From contig DHMK01000034.1 of NCBI GenBank assembly GCA_002405755.1, positions 21,602 to 46,050 on the forward strand: a stretch of DNA of 24,449 nt. The letters are read 5' to 3'. Below are positions 7,897 through 15,858 of this stretch, one piece after another. The position numbers were made by a program, and so were the translations under genes. Each line of letters begins with the position of its first letter. Position 1 is the first letter of the stretch. The DNA comes from Clostridiales bacterium UBA4644 (lineage in GTDB: Bacteria; Bacillota; Clostridia; Oscillospirales; Butyricicoccaceae). The notes beneath the pieces were generated by a model, which saw nothing but the letters and a program-made list of their open reading frames with translations, was not told the DNA's origin and ran no database searches.

Positions 7897-9372
7897 TCAT
7901 GCTTCCCCGGAAGCCTTGCGATACAGCGGCAGGGTGATGATCACATCTGTCCCCTGCCCCAGGGTGCTCTCAATATCCAGCGTGCCGCCGTGCAGCTGGA
8001 CGATGTCGCTGCAGACGGAAAGGCCGATGCCTGTGCCGCGGCCCTTGGCGCTGCCCTTATAAAACTTCTGCTTGACGAAGGGCAGCTCGTCCGGCGGGAT
8101 GCCCTGGCCGAAATCCCGGATATGCACCACGGCGCTGCCCTCTGCCGCCCGGGCCGTGACCTGGACCCAGTCGCCGTCCTTGCCGTATTTTCCGGCGTTG
8201 TCGATGATGTTCAGAAACACCTGCTTCAGCCGGTTTCGGTCGGCAAAGACCATCAGCGGCTCCTCCGGCTCCTCATAGTCGATACGCAGGCCCTCCTGCC
8301 GGAGCATATCGGTATAGGTGAACACCGCATCGTAAAGCTCGCCCCGCAGGTCGAAGGGCTCCGTCTGCAGGCGCATGCCGCCGCTCTCGATGCGGGAAAA
8401 GTCCAGAAGCTCCTCCACCATCTGGGAAAGGCGGCGGGTCTCCTTTTTGATGATATCCAGTCCCTGCAGCGCCAGCGTATGATCGTCCAGCCCGCTCTCC
8501 ACGGTGTCTGTCCAGCCGGCAATGGCCGTCAGCGGCGTGCGCAGCTCGTGGGAAACGGAGGAGATAAAGTCGTTTTTCGTTTTTTCCGACCGGGAAAGCT
8601 CCGAGGACATCTCGTTCAGCGTCTGGCAGAGCTCGCCGATCTCATCGTCATATTCCGTGTCGATCTGGATGCCGTATTGCCCGCCGGTGATCTTTTTGGC
8701 AAATTCATTGATCTTCAAAACCGGCGTCACGATAGAGCGGAGAAAAAAGCTGTTGGAAAAAATCACCAGTGCCGCGATCACCGCAAACACGCCGGCGGCG
8801 ATGAGATAGACCTGCAGCAGCTGCCGGTCCAACCGCTGGAGCGAGGTCACATAGCGCACAGCGCCGATAATCCGACCGCTTTTGTAAAACAGCGGCGCCG
8901 TCACCGCCATGACCTTTTCCTCCGTCAGCGTGTCGTAGCCTACATAGGGCGCGATCTTTCCGGTGGAAAAGGCCTGAGAGATCTCCTCCGTCTGGGGCGT
9001 GAAGCCCGCCGTCAGACCGTTGGAGGAAAACATCACTCTGCCCCGGTCGTCCAGCATTTGCATCTCCACCCGGTCTGCCAGGCCGAAGCTCTGGACCATG
9101 TTGCGGCCGTATTCATAAAACTCGCTGTAGCTGGAGCTGAAATAGCGGTTCATATATTTGGCCTGGGTGTCTGCCCGGGTGGCCAGCAGCGATTCCATGG
9201 CGGAATAGTAGTAATATGTGATGCCCATAGCCGCTACCAGCGTCAGCAGCAGCATCACCAGCAGCACCATACTGATGCTGTTGAGAAACCAACGCCGTTT
9301 GATGCCGCTCTCCAGCCCAAGACGGGTCAACAGGGGCTTTTTCTCCTTGCGTTTTGCTTCTTCCGCTGGCAT
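7897..9372 (-). CDS. Two-component sensor histidine kinase (HAMP, HisKA, HATPase_c)
   Basis: Membrane sensor kinase, 491 residues. Order: charged cytoplasmic N terminus, TM1 about 31-55, extracytoplasmic sensor region about 56-184 with a single-Cache/PAS-like look, TM2 about 185-210, HAMP linker (PVLKINEFAKKITGG and onward), HisKA with the phospho-acceptor H275 in SHELRTP, then ATP-binding N box NIIDNAGKYG, G1 DFGQGIPP and G2 GTGIGLSV. AAGGAG lies 9 bases before the ATG. It follows the response regulator by 50 bases, so the two are a cognate pair. The signal is unknown; the architecture resembles WalK/PhoR-like kinases, but no specific assignment is justified. Confidence 0.94.
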   Translation of the reverse strand: MPAEEAKRKEKKPLLTRLGLESGIKRRWFLNSISMVLLVMLLLTLVAAMGITYYYYSAMESLLATRADTQAKYMNRYFSSSYSEFYEYGRNMVQSFGLADRVEMQMLDDRGRVMFSSNGLTAGFTPQTEEISQAFSTGKIAPYVGYDTLTEEKVMAVTAPLFYKSGRIIGAVRYVTSLQRLDRQLLQVYLIAAGVFAVIAALVIFSNSFFLRSIVTPVLKINEFAKKITGGQYGIQIDTEYDDEIGELCQTLNEMSSELSRSEKTKNDFISSVSHELRTPLTAIAGWTDTVESGLDDHTLALQGLDIIKKETRRLSQMVEELLDFSRIESGGMRLQTEPFDLRGELYDAVFTYTDMLRQEGLRIDYEEPEEPLMVFADRNRLKQVFLNIIDNAGKYGKDGDWVQVTARAAEGSAVVHIRDFGQGIPPDELPFVKQKFYKGSAKGRGTGIGLSVCSDIVQLHGGTLDIESTLGQGTDVIITLPLYRKASGEA

Positions 9373-9422
9373 GGGCGCGCTCCTTTCTTCAGGATCCCTT
9401 TTTCGTCAGGCTCCGGCGGCGC

Positions 9423-10109
9423 TCAGGCCTGCCACTTATAGCCGTAGCCCCAGACGGTGACGATATGCCGGGGGGCGGCGGCGTCCTCTTCGATCTTCAG
9501 CCGCAGACGGCGGATGTTCACATCCACCACCTTCAGATCTCCCTGATATTCCGGGCCCCAGACCAGCGCCAGGATATTATCCCGGGAGAGGGCCTTGTCC
9601 GGATTTTCCAGAAAGGTCTTCATGATAAGGTATTCCACCTGGGTCAGCTCGATCTTCTTGCCCAGGCATTTCAGCTCCCGGGAGCGCAGATTCAGCTCAT
9701 AATCCCCGCTGACCAGGCTGTCGCTCTGGAAGCCCGCGCCGCAGACCCGGCGATAGAGCGCGTCTACCCGGGCCACCAGCTCCGCCACAGAGAAGGGCTT
9801 GGTCACATAATCGTCTGCGCCGGTCATCAGTCCCGTGACTCGGTCGCTCTCCTGGCCCATGGCCGTGAGCATGATGACGCCCATCTTGCTGCCCATGCCC
9901 CGGATGCGGCGGCACACATCAAAGCCGCTGATGTCCGGCAGCATCACATCCAAAATGGCAATGGCCACATCCCGATGGTCCCGCAGATACTCCGCCGCCT
10001 GCTCGCCCAGCGCAAACTCCACCGTCTCGTAGCCGGCCCGCTTCAGGTTGATGACCACAAAGGCGCGGATATTGTCCTCATCCTCCAGCACAAGCACTTT
10101 TTTCTTCAT
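9423..10109 (-). CDS. OmpR/PhoB-family response regulator
   Basis: DNA-binding response regulator, 228 residues. The receiver domain (1-120) shows the acidic pocket D10-E11-D12, phospho-acceptor D54 in AILDVMLPD, T82 in VIMLTA and K104 in VTKPF. The C-terminal winged helix ends in the typical TVWGYGYKW. GGAGG is 9 bases before the ATG, and the stop of the upstream lipoprotein gene is only 1 base away, so the three genes are probably one transcript: lipoprotein, regulator, kinase. Targets cannot be told from the sequence. Confidence 0.95.
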   Translation of the reverse strand: MKKKVLVLEDEDNIRAFVVINLKRAGYETVEFALGEQAAEYLRDHRDVAIAILDVMLPDISGFDVCRRIRGMGSKMGVIMLTAMGQESDRVTGLMTGADDYVTKPFSVAELVARVDALYRRVCGAGFQSDSLVSGDYELNLRSRELKCLGKKIELTQVEYLIMKTFLENPDKALSRDNILALVWGPEYQGDLKVVDVNIRRLRLKIEEDAAAPRHIVTVWGYGYKWQA

Positions 10110-10110
10110 T

Positions 10111-11463
10111 TTAATATTCCTCCGACTTCCAGCTGATCTCTATGGTGTGGAACAGGCTCCGGACGGTCTCGTCCGAGAGGATGGTGTTCAGCCGCTCTCC
10201 CTGCTCCGGAACGGTATAGCCGTAAATGCCGCTGACGGTGCTGTCCAGCGTCTTTACACCCCGGTAAATGCGGGCTTCCGCCTCCCGGCTGTCACCGCCG
10301 AAATACCAGATGGTGAGCACCGGGACCCGCTCCTGCTGGCTGCCGGAATCATAAAAGACCGTTTGGGTCACGTGGGCGTTTTGACTGCGCTCCGCGCAGA
10401 TCTGATCGCTCCATTTTTCCGGCCACATGAGATACCATTTTTCCGCCGCGTTGTGGAAGGTGCTGCAGACCTGCCGGTTCTCGCCGGAGGCCAGAGGATC
10501 CACCCAGTCCAGCCGGCAGCGGGTCTCGATCTCGCTGCTCTCCCGCTCATAAAAATGCCCCACGGGCACATCCAGCACGCCATCGCCGTTCATATCCGCA
10601 CAGTAGACCGGGCTGCTGCGCCAGGTAACGCTGCCGGAGCCGCTGGAGGGATCCAGCGTCCGGTTGACCGCGGTATGTCCGTCGTAGCAGATCAGATCGG
10701 TCACATAGCCGCCCATAGTGGCGGCGCTGTCGATATACAGCGCCATCTGCTGGTCCTGCAGCTGGCCGAAGACCATGCTGCTGATGCTTTTGACCTCCAC
10801 GCACAGCGGCGCTTCAAACAGCAGATAATACTCCTTCTCCCGGCAGACATAGATTCGGGCGGAAAAATAGCCGGTGGTATTGTCCTTGATGGCAAAGGCC
10901 AGCTCCTCCGTGCCGTCGCCGTCCACATCCTCAATGGCCACATCCGCATACTGCATATCCAGAATGATGCGCATACCGTCCTGCTCCATGGTGTAGATGG
11001 TCATGCCGTAGGCGCCGTTTTCGTCAAAGCCCCAGCACATGGCAAGTCCTCTGGCCCCGTTTTTGCCGCAGGCAGGATAATAGATGGCCTTCAGCGTGCT
11101 GCCAAAGCCCTCCGCCACGCCTACCTTGGTATAAACGCCGTCCTTCTGGCGAAACACATGGGCCTGGTAAGCTCCCTCCGCCGTCAGGAAAAAGGCCACG
11201 GTCTCATCCTGCCCATCGCCGTCCAGATCCACCTGCTGGACGGCCTGCCGGGAGGTCCCGCTCTCCGCGGAGGCATAGACCGCCCCACCCGCCAAGACCT
11301 CGTCCAGCTGCTGCTGCAGAAGGGCATATTCCGCAGGCAGCTTGGGCAGGGTCAAAAGACCGTCCACCGACTGCAGTCCGCAGCCGGCGCAGAGGACGGT
11401 CATCCACAACGCCCCCGCCAGCAGCAGGAGCCGGATCGCTTTTTTCAGAGCATATCGATACAT
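10111..11463 (-). CDS. Lipoprotein with DxDGDG (VCBS/FG-GAP-like) repeats, in a two-component operon
   Basis: About 450 residues from this ATG. A basic N terminus and hydrophobic stretch lead to VLCAGC, a somewhat unusual lipobox with cysteine at -3, giving a lipidated C28. The mature part has at least three aspartate-rich calcium-loop-like motifs (DLDGDGQDE, DVDGDGTEE, DMNGDGVLD), as in VCBS/FG-GAP beta-propeller repeats. No enzyme motif is recognised. As first gene before the regulator and kinase it could be an accessory sensor or a target; this is inference. An in-frame ATG six codons upstream (11479-11481) is an alternative start. A TATAAT box lies directly before the chosen ATG (see promoter entry). 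Confidence 0.82.
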   Translation of the reverse strand: MYRYALKKAIRLLLLAGALWMTVLCAGCGLQSVDGLLTLPKLPAEYALLQQQLDEVLAGGAVYASAESGTSRQAVQQVDLDGDGQDETVAFFLTAEGAYQAHVFRQKDGVYTKVGVAEGFGSTLKAIYYPACGKNGARGLAMCWGFDENGAYGMTIYTMEQDGMRIILDMQYADVAIEDVDGDGTEELAFAIKDNTTGYFSARIYVCREKEYYLLFEAPLCVEVKSISSMVFGQLQDQQMALYIDSAATMGGYVTDLICYDGHTAVNRTLDPSSGSGSVTWRSSPVYCADMNGDGVLDVPVGHFYERESSEIETRCRLDWVDPLASGENRQVCSTFHNAAEKWYLMWPEKWSDQICAERSQNAHVTQTVFYDSGSQQERVPVLTIWYFGGDSREAEARIYRGVKTLDSTVSGIYGYTVPEQGERLNTILSDETVRSLFHTIEISWKSEEY

Positions 11464-11469
11464 GGTTTG

Positions 11470-11478
11470 ATTATAGCA
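11470..11478 (-). promoter_or_regulatory. Extended -10 promoter element before the lipoprotein operon
   Basis: Minus strand TGCTATAAT: perfect -10 hexamer (11470-11475) with the TGn extension (11476-11478). The sequence at the -35 position with a 17-base spacer (TAGGAA) is a poor match. The predicted start falls on or next to the ATG at 11461-11463, implying a leaderless or nearly leaderless transcript if this is the active promoter. Confidence 0.55.
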
Positions 11479-11523
11479 CATTTCCCTGCGATTTCCTATC
11501 CCTATTTTGAAAAAATATGATGC

Positions 11524-11551
11524 AAAAAAGCGCCCCGGAGACCCGGGGCGC
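11524..11551 (-). terminator. Rho-independent terminator of the P-loop ATPase gene
   Basis: Nine-base-pair perfect GC stem (11530-11538 with 11543-11551), four-base loop, then a run of six T on the minus strand (A at 11524-11529). It lies 14 bases past the stop codon of the gene at 11566-11979 and separates it from the lipoprotein operon. Confidence 0.88.
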
Positions 11552-11565
11552 AAAGCTCGCTGCGC

Positions 11566-11979
11566 TTAGAAATACTTTTTCACATCGCTCGCCGCAGTAG
11601 AGGCATCGGCGCTGATGGTGATGGTGAACTTGATCCCGGAAGCCTTGGAAAAGGCCTCCAGCTTATCCAGAAACGCGCCGGCCTTGGCGTCGTTGTCTTC
11701 ACCGGTGATCTTGAAAAGGCTGTCGATAAACACATGGGTGATATCGTAGTTGCCGGAATACAGACCGCAGATAAAGGCAAATAGCGTCTCATAGCCCTGC
11801 TCCATGGGGTATTCGTCCAGGTCGATGAGCTTCGCACTGTATTTGATGTTGAAGCGGAGCTTCTGCCCCCGTTCCACACAAACAACGCTGCCCGCCTCTT
11901 CGTTGACGGCAGTGTTGACCAGATCGATCACCTGCTTGGTTTTTCCGGAGCCGCGAAGGCCCATGATCACTTTCACCAT
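11566..11979 (-). CDS. Small P-loop ATP-binding protein (PilT-like annotation in relatives)
   Basis: A 137-residue protein with Walker A GLRGSGKT (7-14) and a possible Walker B HVFIDS (D86). It is far too short to be a true PilT ATPase and lacks the Asp/His boxes; similar small clostridial proteins are often labelled PilT-like. The function is unknown. The ATG at 11977-11979 was chosen because AGGAGGAG lies 7 bases upstream and because the longer reading to 12054 would run through the predicted promoter. It is monocistronic, with its own promoter and terminator. Confidence 0.82.
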   Translation of the reverse strand: MVKVIMGLRGSGKTKQVIDLVNTAVNEEAGSVVCVERGQKLRFNIKYSAKLIDLDEYPMEQGYETLFAFICGLYSGNYDITHVFIDSLFKITGEDNDAKAGAFLDKLEAFSKASGIKFTITISADASTAASDVKKYF

Positions 11980-12025
11980 ATTAAATCTCCTCCTGTTCGT
12001 AATGGGAAGCGTTTTTTCTGCCCTT

Positions 12026-12054
12026 ATGGTATCATACTTTTTCGCTTCCCACAA
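12026..12054 (-). promoter_or_regulatory. Promoter of the P-loop ATPase gene, inside an inverted repeat
   Basis: Minus strand -35 TTGTGG (12049-12054), 17-base spacer, -10 TACCAT (12026-12031) preceded by TGA, an extended -10. An 8-bp perfect inverted repeat, GGGAAGCG (12004-12011) with CGCTTCCC (12043-12050), brackets the promoter: one arm abuts the -35, the other follows the start point. It could be an operator. Confidence 0.6.
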
Positions 12055-12061
12055 CCTGTTT

Positions 12062-13222
12062 TTATGAATTCCCCATAAATTTTTTCCCTGCGGCGCAGAA
12101 AAACAGCCTTTGGAAGATCTGCAGCAGCGTCAGCCGGGGGATCTCCTCCGCAGCGTTTACCGGAATGCGGCAGACCTCTGTCCCCTCCCGGCGCACGACG
12201 AGCCAGCCCACCTGCTGTCCCTTTGCCACGGGCGCCTGCAGCCGCTCCTCCAGCTGCACCTCCTTGGTGAGCTCTCCCAGCCAGCTCCGGGGCAGCACCT
12301 GCGGCTGGGCCTCCGCCAAAACGCAGTCTGCCTGCTCCCTGGTCCCCAGGCTGACGGGGATGGGCATCAGCGGCTGATCCGGCGTGAAGCGCACGGCGGC
12401 GTAATTGGCAAAGCCCCAGTTCAGCAGCGTGCAGACATCCCGGCTCCGGTCCTCCTTCCGGGCGCTGCCCAGCACCACCGCGATCAGGTGCAGTTCCTCC
12501 CGCTGGGCGGAGGCGGAGATGCAGTAGCCGGCGGAGGAGGTGTAGCCGGTCTTCAGGCCGGTCATGCCGGGATAATGCTTCAGCAGCTTATTGGTGTTGT
12601 CCAGACCGAAGGCGCCGTCACGAACGGTATCCTGCCAGGTGGTGGCATAGTCGGAGATCCAGGGATGCTCCCGCAGCAGACAGGCGCTCATCAGGCCGAT
12701 ATCGTAGGCGGAGGTCACATGGCCCGGCGCCGTCAGGCCGCAGCAGTTGACAAAATGGGTGTCTGCCATGCCAAGCTCCTCCGCACGGGCGTTCATCCGC
12801 TGGACAAAGCTCTCCTCGCTGCCCGCCAGATGCTCGCCCAGCGCCACGGCGCAGTCGTTGGCGCTGGCAATGACCACGCACTTCAGCATCTCCTCCACGG
12901 TGAAGGTCTCCCCCTCCTTCAGCCAGATCTGGCTGCCGCCCATGGACGCGGCGTAGGCGGAGGCCGTGACGGTATCCTCCAGCGAAAGGCTGCCGCCGTC
13001 GATGGCCTCGCACACAAGCAGCAGCGTCATCACCTTGGTGACGCTGGCCGGCTCCCGGGGCGCATGGGCATCCTTTTCCCAGAGCGCCTGGCCGGAAAGC
13101 GTCATCAGCAGCGCCGACGGCGCATCCACGCCCGGGCCCGGCTCCGCCGTTTCCGCCCGGCAGGAGAAGCGCACCGACAGCAGCAAGCAAAGGCAAAGCA
13201 GCACGGCAGTCCATTTTTTCAT
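12062..13222 (-). CDS. Serine-type D-Ala-D-Ala carboxypeptidase (peptidase S11, DacA/DacF-like)
   Basis: Low-molecular-weight penicillin-binding protein that trims the terminal D-alanine from peptidoglycan pentapeptides outside the membrane. 386 residues: signal peptide (1 to about 23), catalytic SVTK (S60, K63), SAN (120-122) and KTG (224-226) motifs in the right order, then a C-terminal beta domain and a hydrophobic/basic tail (TLLQIFQRLFFCAAGKK) that may serve as membrane anchor. The ATG at 13220-13222 has GGAGG 8 bases upstream; a TTG two codons earlier has too short a spacing. Its role among S11 paralogues (vegetative or sporulation) cannot be told. Confidence 0.93.
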   Translation of the reverse strand: MKKWTAVLLCLCLLLSVRFSCRAETAEPGPGVDAPSALLMTLSGQALWEKDAHAPREPASVTKVMTLLLVCEAIDGGSLSLEDTVTASAYAASMGGSQIWLKEGETFTVEEMLKCVVIASANDCAVALGEHLAGSEESFVQRMNARAEELGMADTHFVNCCGLTAPGHVTSAYDIGLMSACLLREHPWISDYATTWQDTVRDGAFGLDNTNKLLKHYPGMTGLKTGYTSSAGYCISASAQREELHLIAVVLGSARKEDRSRDVCTLLNWGFANYAAVRFTPDQPLMPIPVSLGTREQADCVLAEAQPQVLPRSWLGELTKEVQLEERLQAPVAKGQQVGWLVVRREGTEVCRIPVNAAEEIPRLTLLQIFQRLFFCAAGKKFMGNS

Positions 13223-13282
13223 GATCAACGCCTCCGTTTTTCTCAGATTCAGTTCATTTTATGCGAAAGCCCCGGGGAATTA

Positions 13283-13311
13283 TTGCAAAACGGGCAAACA
13301 TCCGCTACAAT
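13283..13311 (+). promoter_or_regulatory. Sigma-A promoter of the mtaB operon
   Basis: -35 TTGCAA (13283-13288), 17-base spacer, -10 TACAAT (13306-13311), with a start point near 13318. The leader before the mtaB ATG would be about 28 bases and contains its ribosome binding site. The palindromic TTGCAA could also serve the divergent carboxypeptidase gene, but no good -10 is seen on that side. Confidence 0.75.
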
Positions 13312-13345
13312 AAAGAGTTAGATGCTATCAAATGGAGAAAACACA

Positions 13346-14629
13346 ATGAAGATCGCTTTTTACACGCTGGGCTGCAAGGCCAATCAGTTTGAGACCCAGG
13401 CGCTGGAGCGCCTGTTTCAGCAGCGCGGGCATCAGCCGGTGCCCTTCGACGGCTTTGCAGACGTTTACATCGTCAATACCTGCACGGTGACGGCCCTTTC
13501 CGACAAAAAATCCCGCAACGCCGCCCGCCGCTGCCGCAGGCTCAACCCCAACTGCCGGCTGATCCTCTGCGGCTGCTATGCCCAGCTGAAGCCCGAGGAG
13601 GCCAAGGCTCTGTGCGGCGCAGACGCCGTTGTTGGAACGGCGGACAAGAGCCGGATCGTGGACATTGCGGAGGGGCTTGCCCCCGACGGCGTCACGCCGC
13701 TCTGGCAGGGGCCGCGGCCCGGCTTCGACATGCTGCCCGCCGGCGGTCTTTCCGGCCGCACCCGGGCGCTTTTGAAGGTGCAAGACGGCTGTCAGAACTT
13801 CTGCACCTACTGCCGCATCCCCTACGCCCGGGGGCCGGAGCGCTCCATGCCGCTGGCAAAGGCCCTTGCGGAGAGCGCACGGCTGGCCGCCGAGGGCTAC
13901 CGGGAGATCGTCCTCACGGGCATCGAGATCAGCTCCTACGGCCGGGACCTGCCCGGGACGCCCACCCTGATGGATCTGATCGAGGGCGTCTGCCGCAGCG
14001 CTCCCGGCGTCCGGCTGCGGCTGGGCAGTCTGGAGCCCCGGACCGTCACCGCCGACTTTGCCGCCCGCTGCGCCGCGCTGCCCCAGCTTTGCCCCCAGTT
14101 CCATCTTTCTCTGCAGTCCGGCTGCGCAAAAACGCTGAAGGCCATGAACCGGAAATACGATCCCGCCCGCTATCTGGAATCCTGCCGGCTGCTGCGGCAG
14201 GCCATGCCCGGCTGCGCCATCACCACCGATCTGATCGTGGGCTTTCCCGGAGAGACGGAGCAGGATCTTGCGGAGAGCCTTGCCTTTGTGGAGCAGTGCC
14301 GCCTGTGTAAGGTCCATATTTTCCCCTTCTCCCGGCGGGAGGGGACGGCGGCCTGGTCCATGCCCGGTCAGGTGCCAAACGCCCAGAAGGCCCTGCGGGC
14401 CGCCAGAGCGGCGGAGGTCTGCCGCAGGCTGGAGCTGGAGTATCTCCGGAGCTTCGTGGGCCAGACCCGCCCCGTGCTCTTTGAACAGGAGGAGGACGGC
14501 TTCTTCAGCGGCCACATCCCGGAATATTGCCTGGTCAAGGTCCGGGGGCAGGGGCTGCACAATCAGGTCCTGCCGGTGCGCATCACCGGACTGGAGGGCA
14601 CGACGCTTTTGGGAGAGGTGACAGAATGA
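13346..14629 (+). CDS. mtaB: tRNA (ct6A/t6A37) C2-methylthiotransferase MtaB
   Basis: Radical SAM enzyme converting t6A to ms2t6A at position 37 of ANN-decoding tRNAs. 427 residues: N-terminal cluster cysteines C10 (YTLGCKANQFE), C46 (VNTCTVT) and C77 (CGCYAQ), radical SAM C149, C153, C156 in DGCQNFCTYCRIPYARG, and a C-terminal TRAM-like domain. LGCKxNQxE and CTYCxIPxARG mark the MtaB (YqeV) subgroup rather than MiaB or RimO. The ATG at 13346 was preferred over one at 13322 because GGAGA lies 8 bases upstream and the earlier codon is almost at the predicted transcription start. It overlaps the next gene by 4 bases. Confidence 0.93.
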   Translation: MKIAFYTLGCKANQFETQALERLFQQRGHQPVPFDGFADVYIVNTCTVTALSDKKSRNAARRCRRLNPNCRLILCGCYAQLKPEEAKALCGADAVVGTADKSRIVDIAEGLAPDGVTPLWQGPRPGFDMLPAGGLSGRTRALLKVQDGCQNFCTYCRIPYARGPERSMPLAKALAESARLAAEGYREIVLTGIEISSYGRDLPGTPTLMDLIEGVCRSAPGVRLRLGSLEPRTVTADFAARCAALPQLCPQFHLSLQSGCAKTLKAMNRKYDPARYLESCRLLRQAMPGCAITTDLIVGFPGETEQDLAESLAFVEQCRLCKVHIFPFSRREGTAAWSMPGQVPNAQKALRAARAAEVCRRLELEYLRSFVGQTRPVLFEQEEDGFFSGHIPEYCLVKVRGQGLHNQVLPVRITGLEGTTLLGEVTE

Positions 14630-15780
14630 ACATCGAGACCATCCGGCAGGGGCTGGAGGAGATCTTCTCCCTGCCGCTGCGCCGCCTGACGGTGAGCAAT
14701 CCCCGCGCCGGCGCGGAATATATCCGAATTCAGGGCCGTCCGGTGACGCTGCGGGGGCAGGAGCTGCTCCAGCTGGAAAAGTTCACCAAAACGCAGGCCT
14801 TCCACGAAAATCTGCCCCTTTCGGAGGGGCCGGCCCGGCTGGAGGCGCTGCTGGCCCACTACGGCCAGCTGGACGCTTTGTGTCAGGGCGCTTCCTTCTG
14901 CCTGAAGATCTCCAAAAAGGGCAAGCTGTTTTTCCAGCGGCAGGCGGTGCAGTCCGTTTTGGAGCGCCCGGCCGGGCACGACCGGAAAAAGCAGTATCTG
15001 CTGGAGGAGGGCATGCGCATCCCCCCGCTGGTGGATCTGGGCGTGCTGACGCCGGAGGGCAGGGTGGTCAAGGCCAAATATGACAAGTTCAAGCAGATCA
15101 ATCGTTTTGTGGAGCTTCTGAACGATGTTTTGGCCAAAAATCCCCGGGAAACGCTGCGCATCGTGGATTTTGGCTGCGGAAAATCCTATCTGACCTTCGT
15201 CGTTTATTATTATGTCACTGAGATCCTGCGGAAAAAGGCGGATATCGTCGGGCTGGATCTGAAGGAGGATGTGATCGCCCACTGCAGCGCCGTTGCGGAA
15301 AAATACGGCTATACCGGCCTGCACTTCCGCTGCGGCGACATTAAAGATTATCTGGCGGAGCAGGCGCCCGATCTGGTGATCACGCTGCACGCCTGCGATA
15401 CCGCCACAGACTACGCCCTGTACCACGCGGCCCAGTGGGGCTCAGAGGCCATCCTGTCCGTTCCCTGCTGCCAGCATGAGCTGAACCTGCAGGTGAAGCG
15501 GGACGCGCTGCCGCCGCTGACGGACTACGGCATCCTGAAGGAGCGGCTGTGTGCGCTGGCCACCGACGCGGTGCGGGCCAAGCTGCTGGAAAGCCAGGGC
15601 TATGAGGTGCAGGTGCTGGAGTTCATCGACCTGGCTCATTCCCCCAAGAATCTGCTGCTGCGGGCCAGAAAGGCCCCCGTTTCCCCGGAAAAGCGGCAGG
15701 CCGCCCGACAGGAGGCTGCCCGTCTGCTGCAGCTGCTGGGCGCAGAGCAGACCCTTTGGAGGCTGCTGGAGCAGGCGTGA
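14626..15780 (+). CDS. SAM-dependent methyltransferase, Methyltransf_32 (METTL25-like) type
   Basis: 384-residue class I methyltransferase. An N-terminal domain of about 170 residues precedes the Rossmann motif I IVDFGCGKSYLTF (179-191), then the acidic motif II VGLDLKED (208-215), TLHACDTATDYAL (253-265) and VPCCQHEL (279-286). The LHACD and CCQHEL signatures are those of the Methyltransf_32 family. The substrate is not known; coupling to mtaB by ATGA overlap makes an RNA substrate a reasonable guess. No good separate ribosome binding site is needed given the overlap. It ends before the bidirectional terminator. Confidence 0.88.
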   Translation: MNIETIRQGLEEIFSLPLRRLTVSNPRAGAEYIRIQGRPVTLRGQELLQLEKFTKTQAFHENLPLSEGPARLEALLAHYGQLDALCQGASFCLKISKKGKLFFQRQAVQSVLERPAGHDRKKQYLLEEGMRIPPLVDLGVLTPEGRVVKAKYDKFKQINRFVELLNDVLAKNPRETLRIVDFGCGKSYLTFVVYYYVTEILRKKADIVGLDLKEDVIAHCSAVAEKYGYTGLHFRCGDIKDYLAEQAPDLVITLHACDTATDYALYHAAQWGSEAILSVPCCQHELNLQVKRDALPPLTDYGILKERLCALATDAVRAKLLESQGYEVQVLEFIDLAHSPKNLLLRARKAPVSPEKRQAARQEAARLLQLLGAEQTLWRLLEQA

Positions 15781-15797
15781 TGCCATAAAAATGCCAT

Positions 15798-15843
15798 AAA
15801 AAAAGATCATGACCGCCGAAAAGGCGATGGTCATGATCTTTTT
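15798..15843. terminator. Bidirectional terminator between convergent operons
   Basis: A 13-bp perfect stem (15802-15814 with 15829-15841) enclosing a small inner hairpin GCC-GAAAA-GGC (15815-15825). The A run on the left and T run on the right let it end the mtaB operon on the plus strand and the acylation operon on the minus strand. The stop codons lie 18-20 bases away on each side. A short direct repeat TGCCATAAAA precedes it. Confidence 0.9.
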
Positions 15844-15858
15844 ACTTTCTGCTTTGAT

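Noticed and set aside
13223..13282. Promoter for the divergent carboxypeptidase gene
   Set aside because: Only a TTGCAA and a distant TAAAAT at the wrong spacing were found on the minus strand, so no promoter is called.
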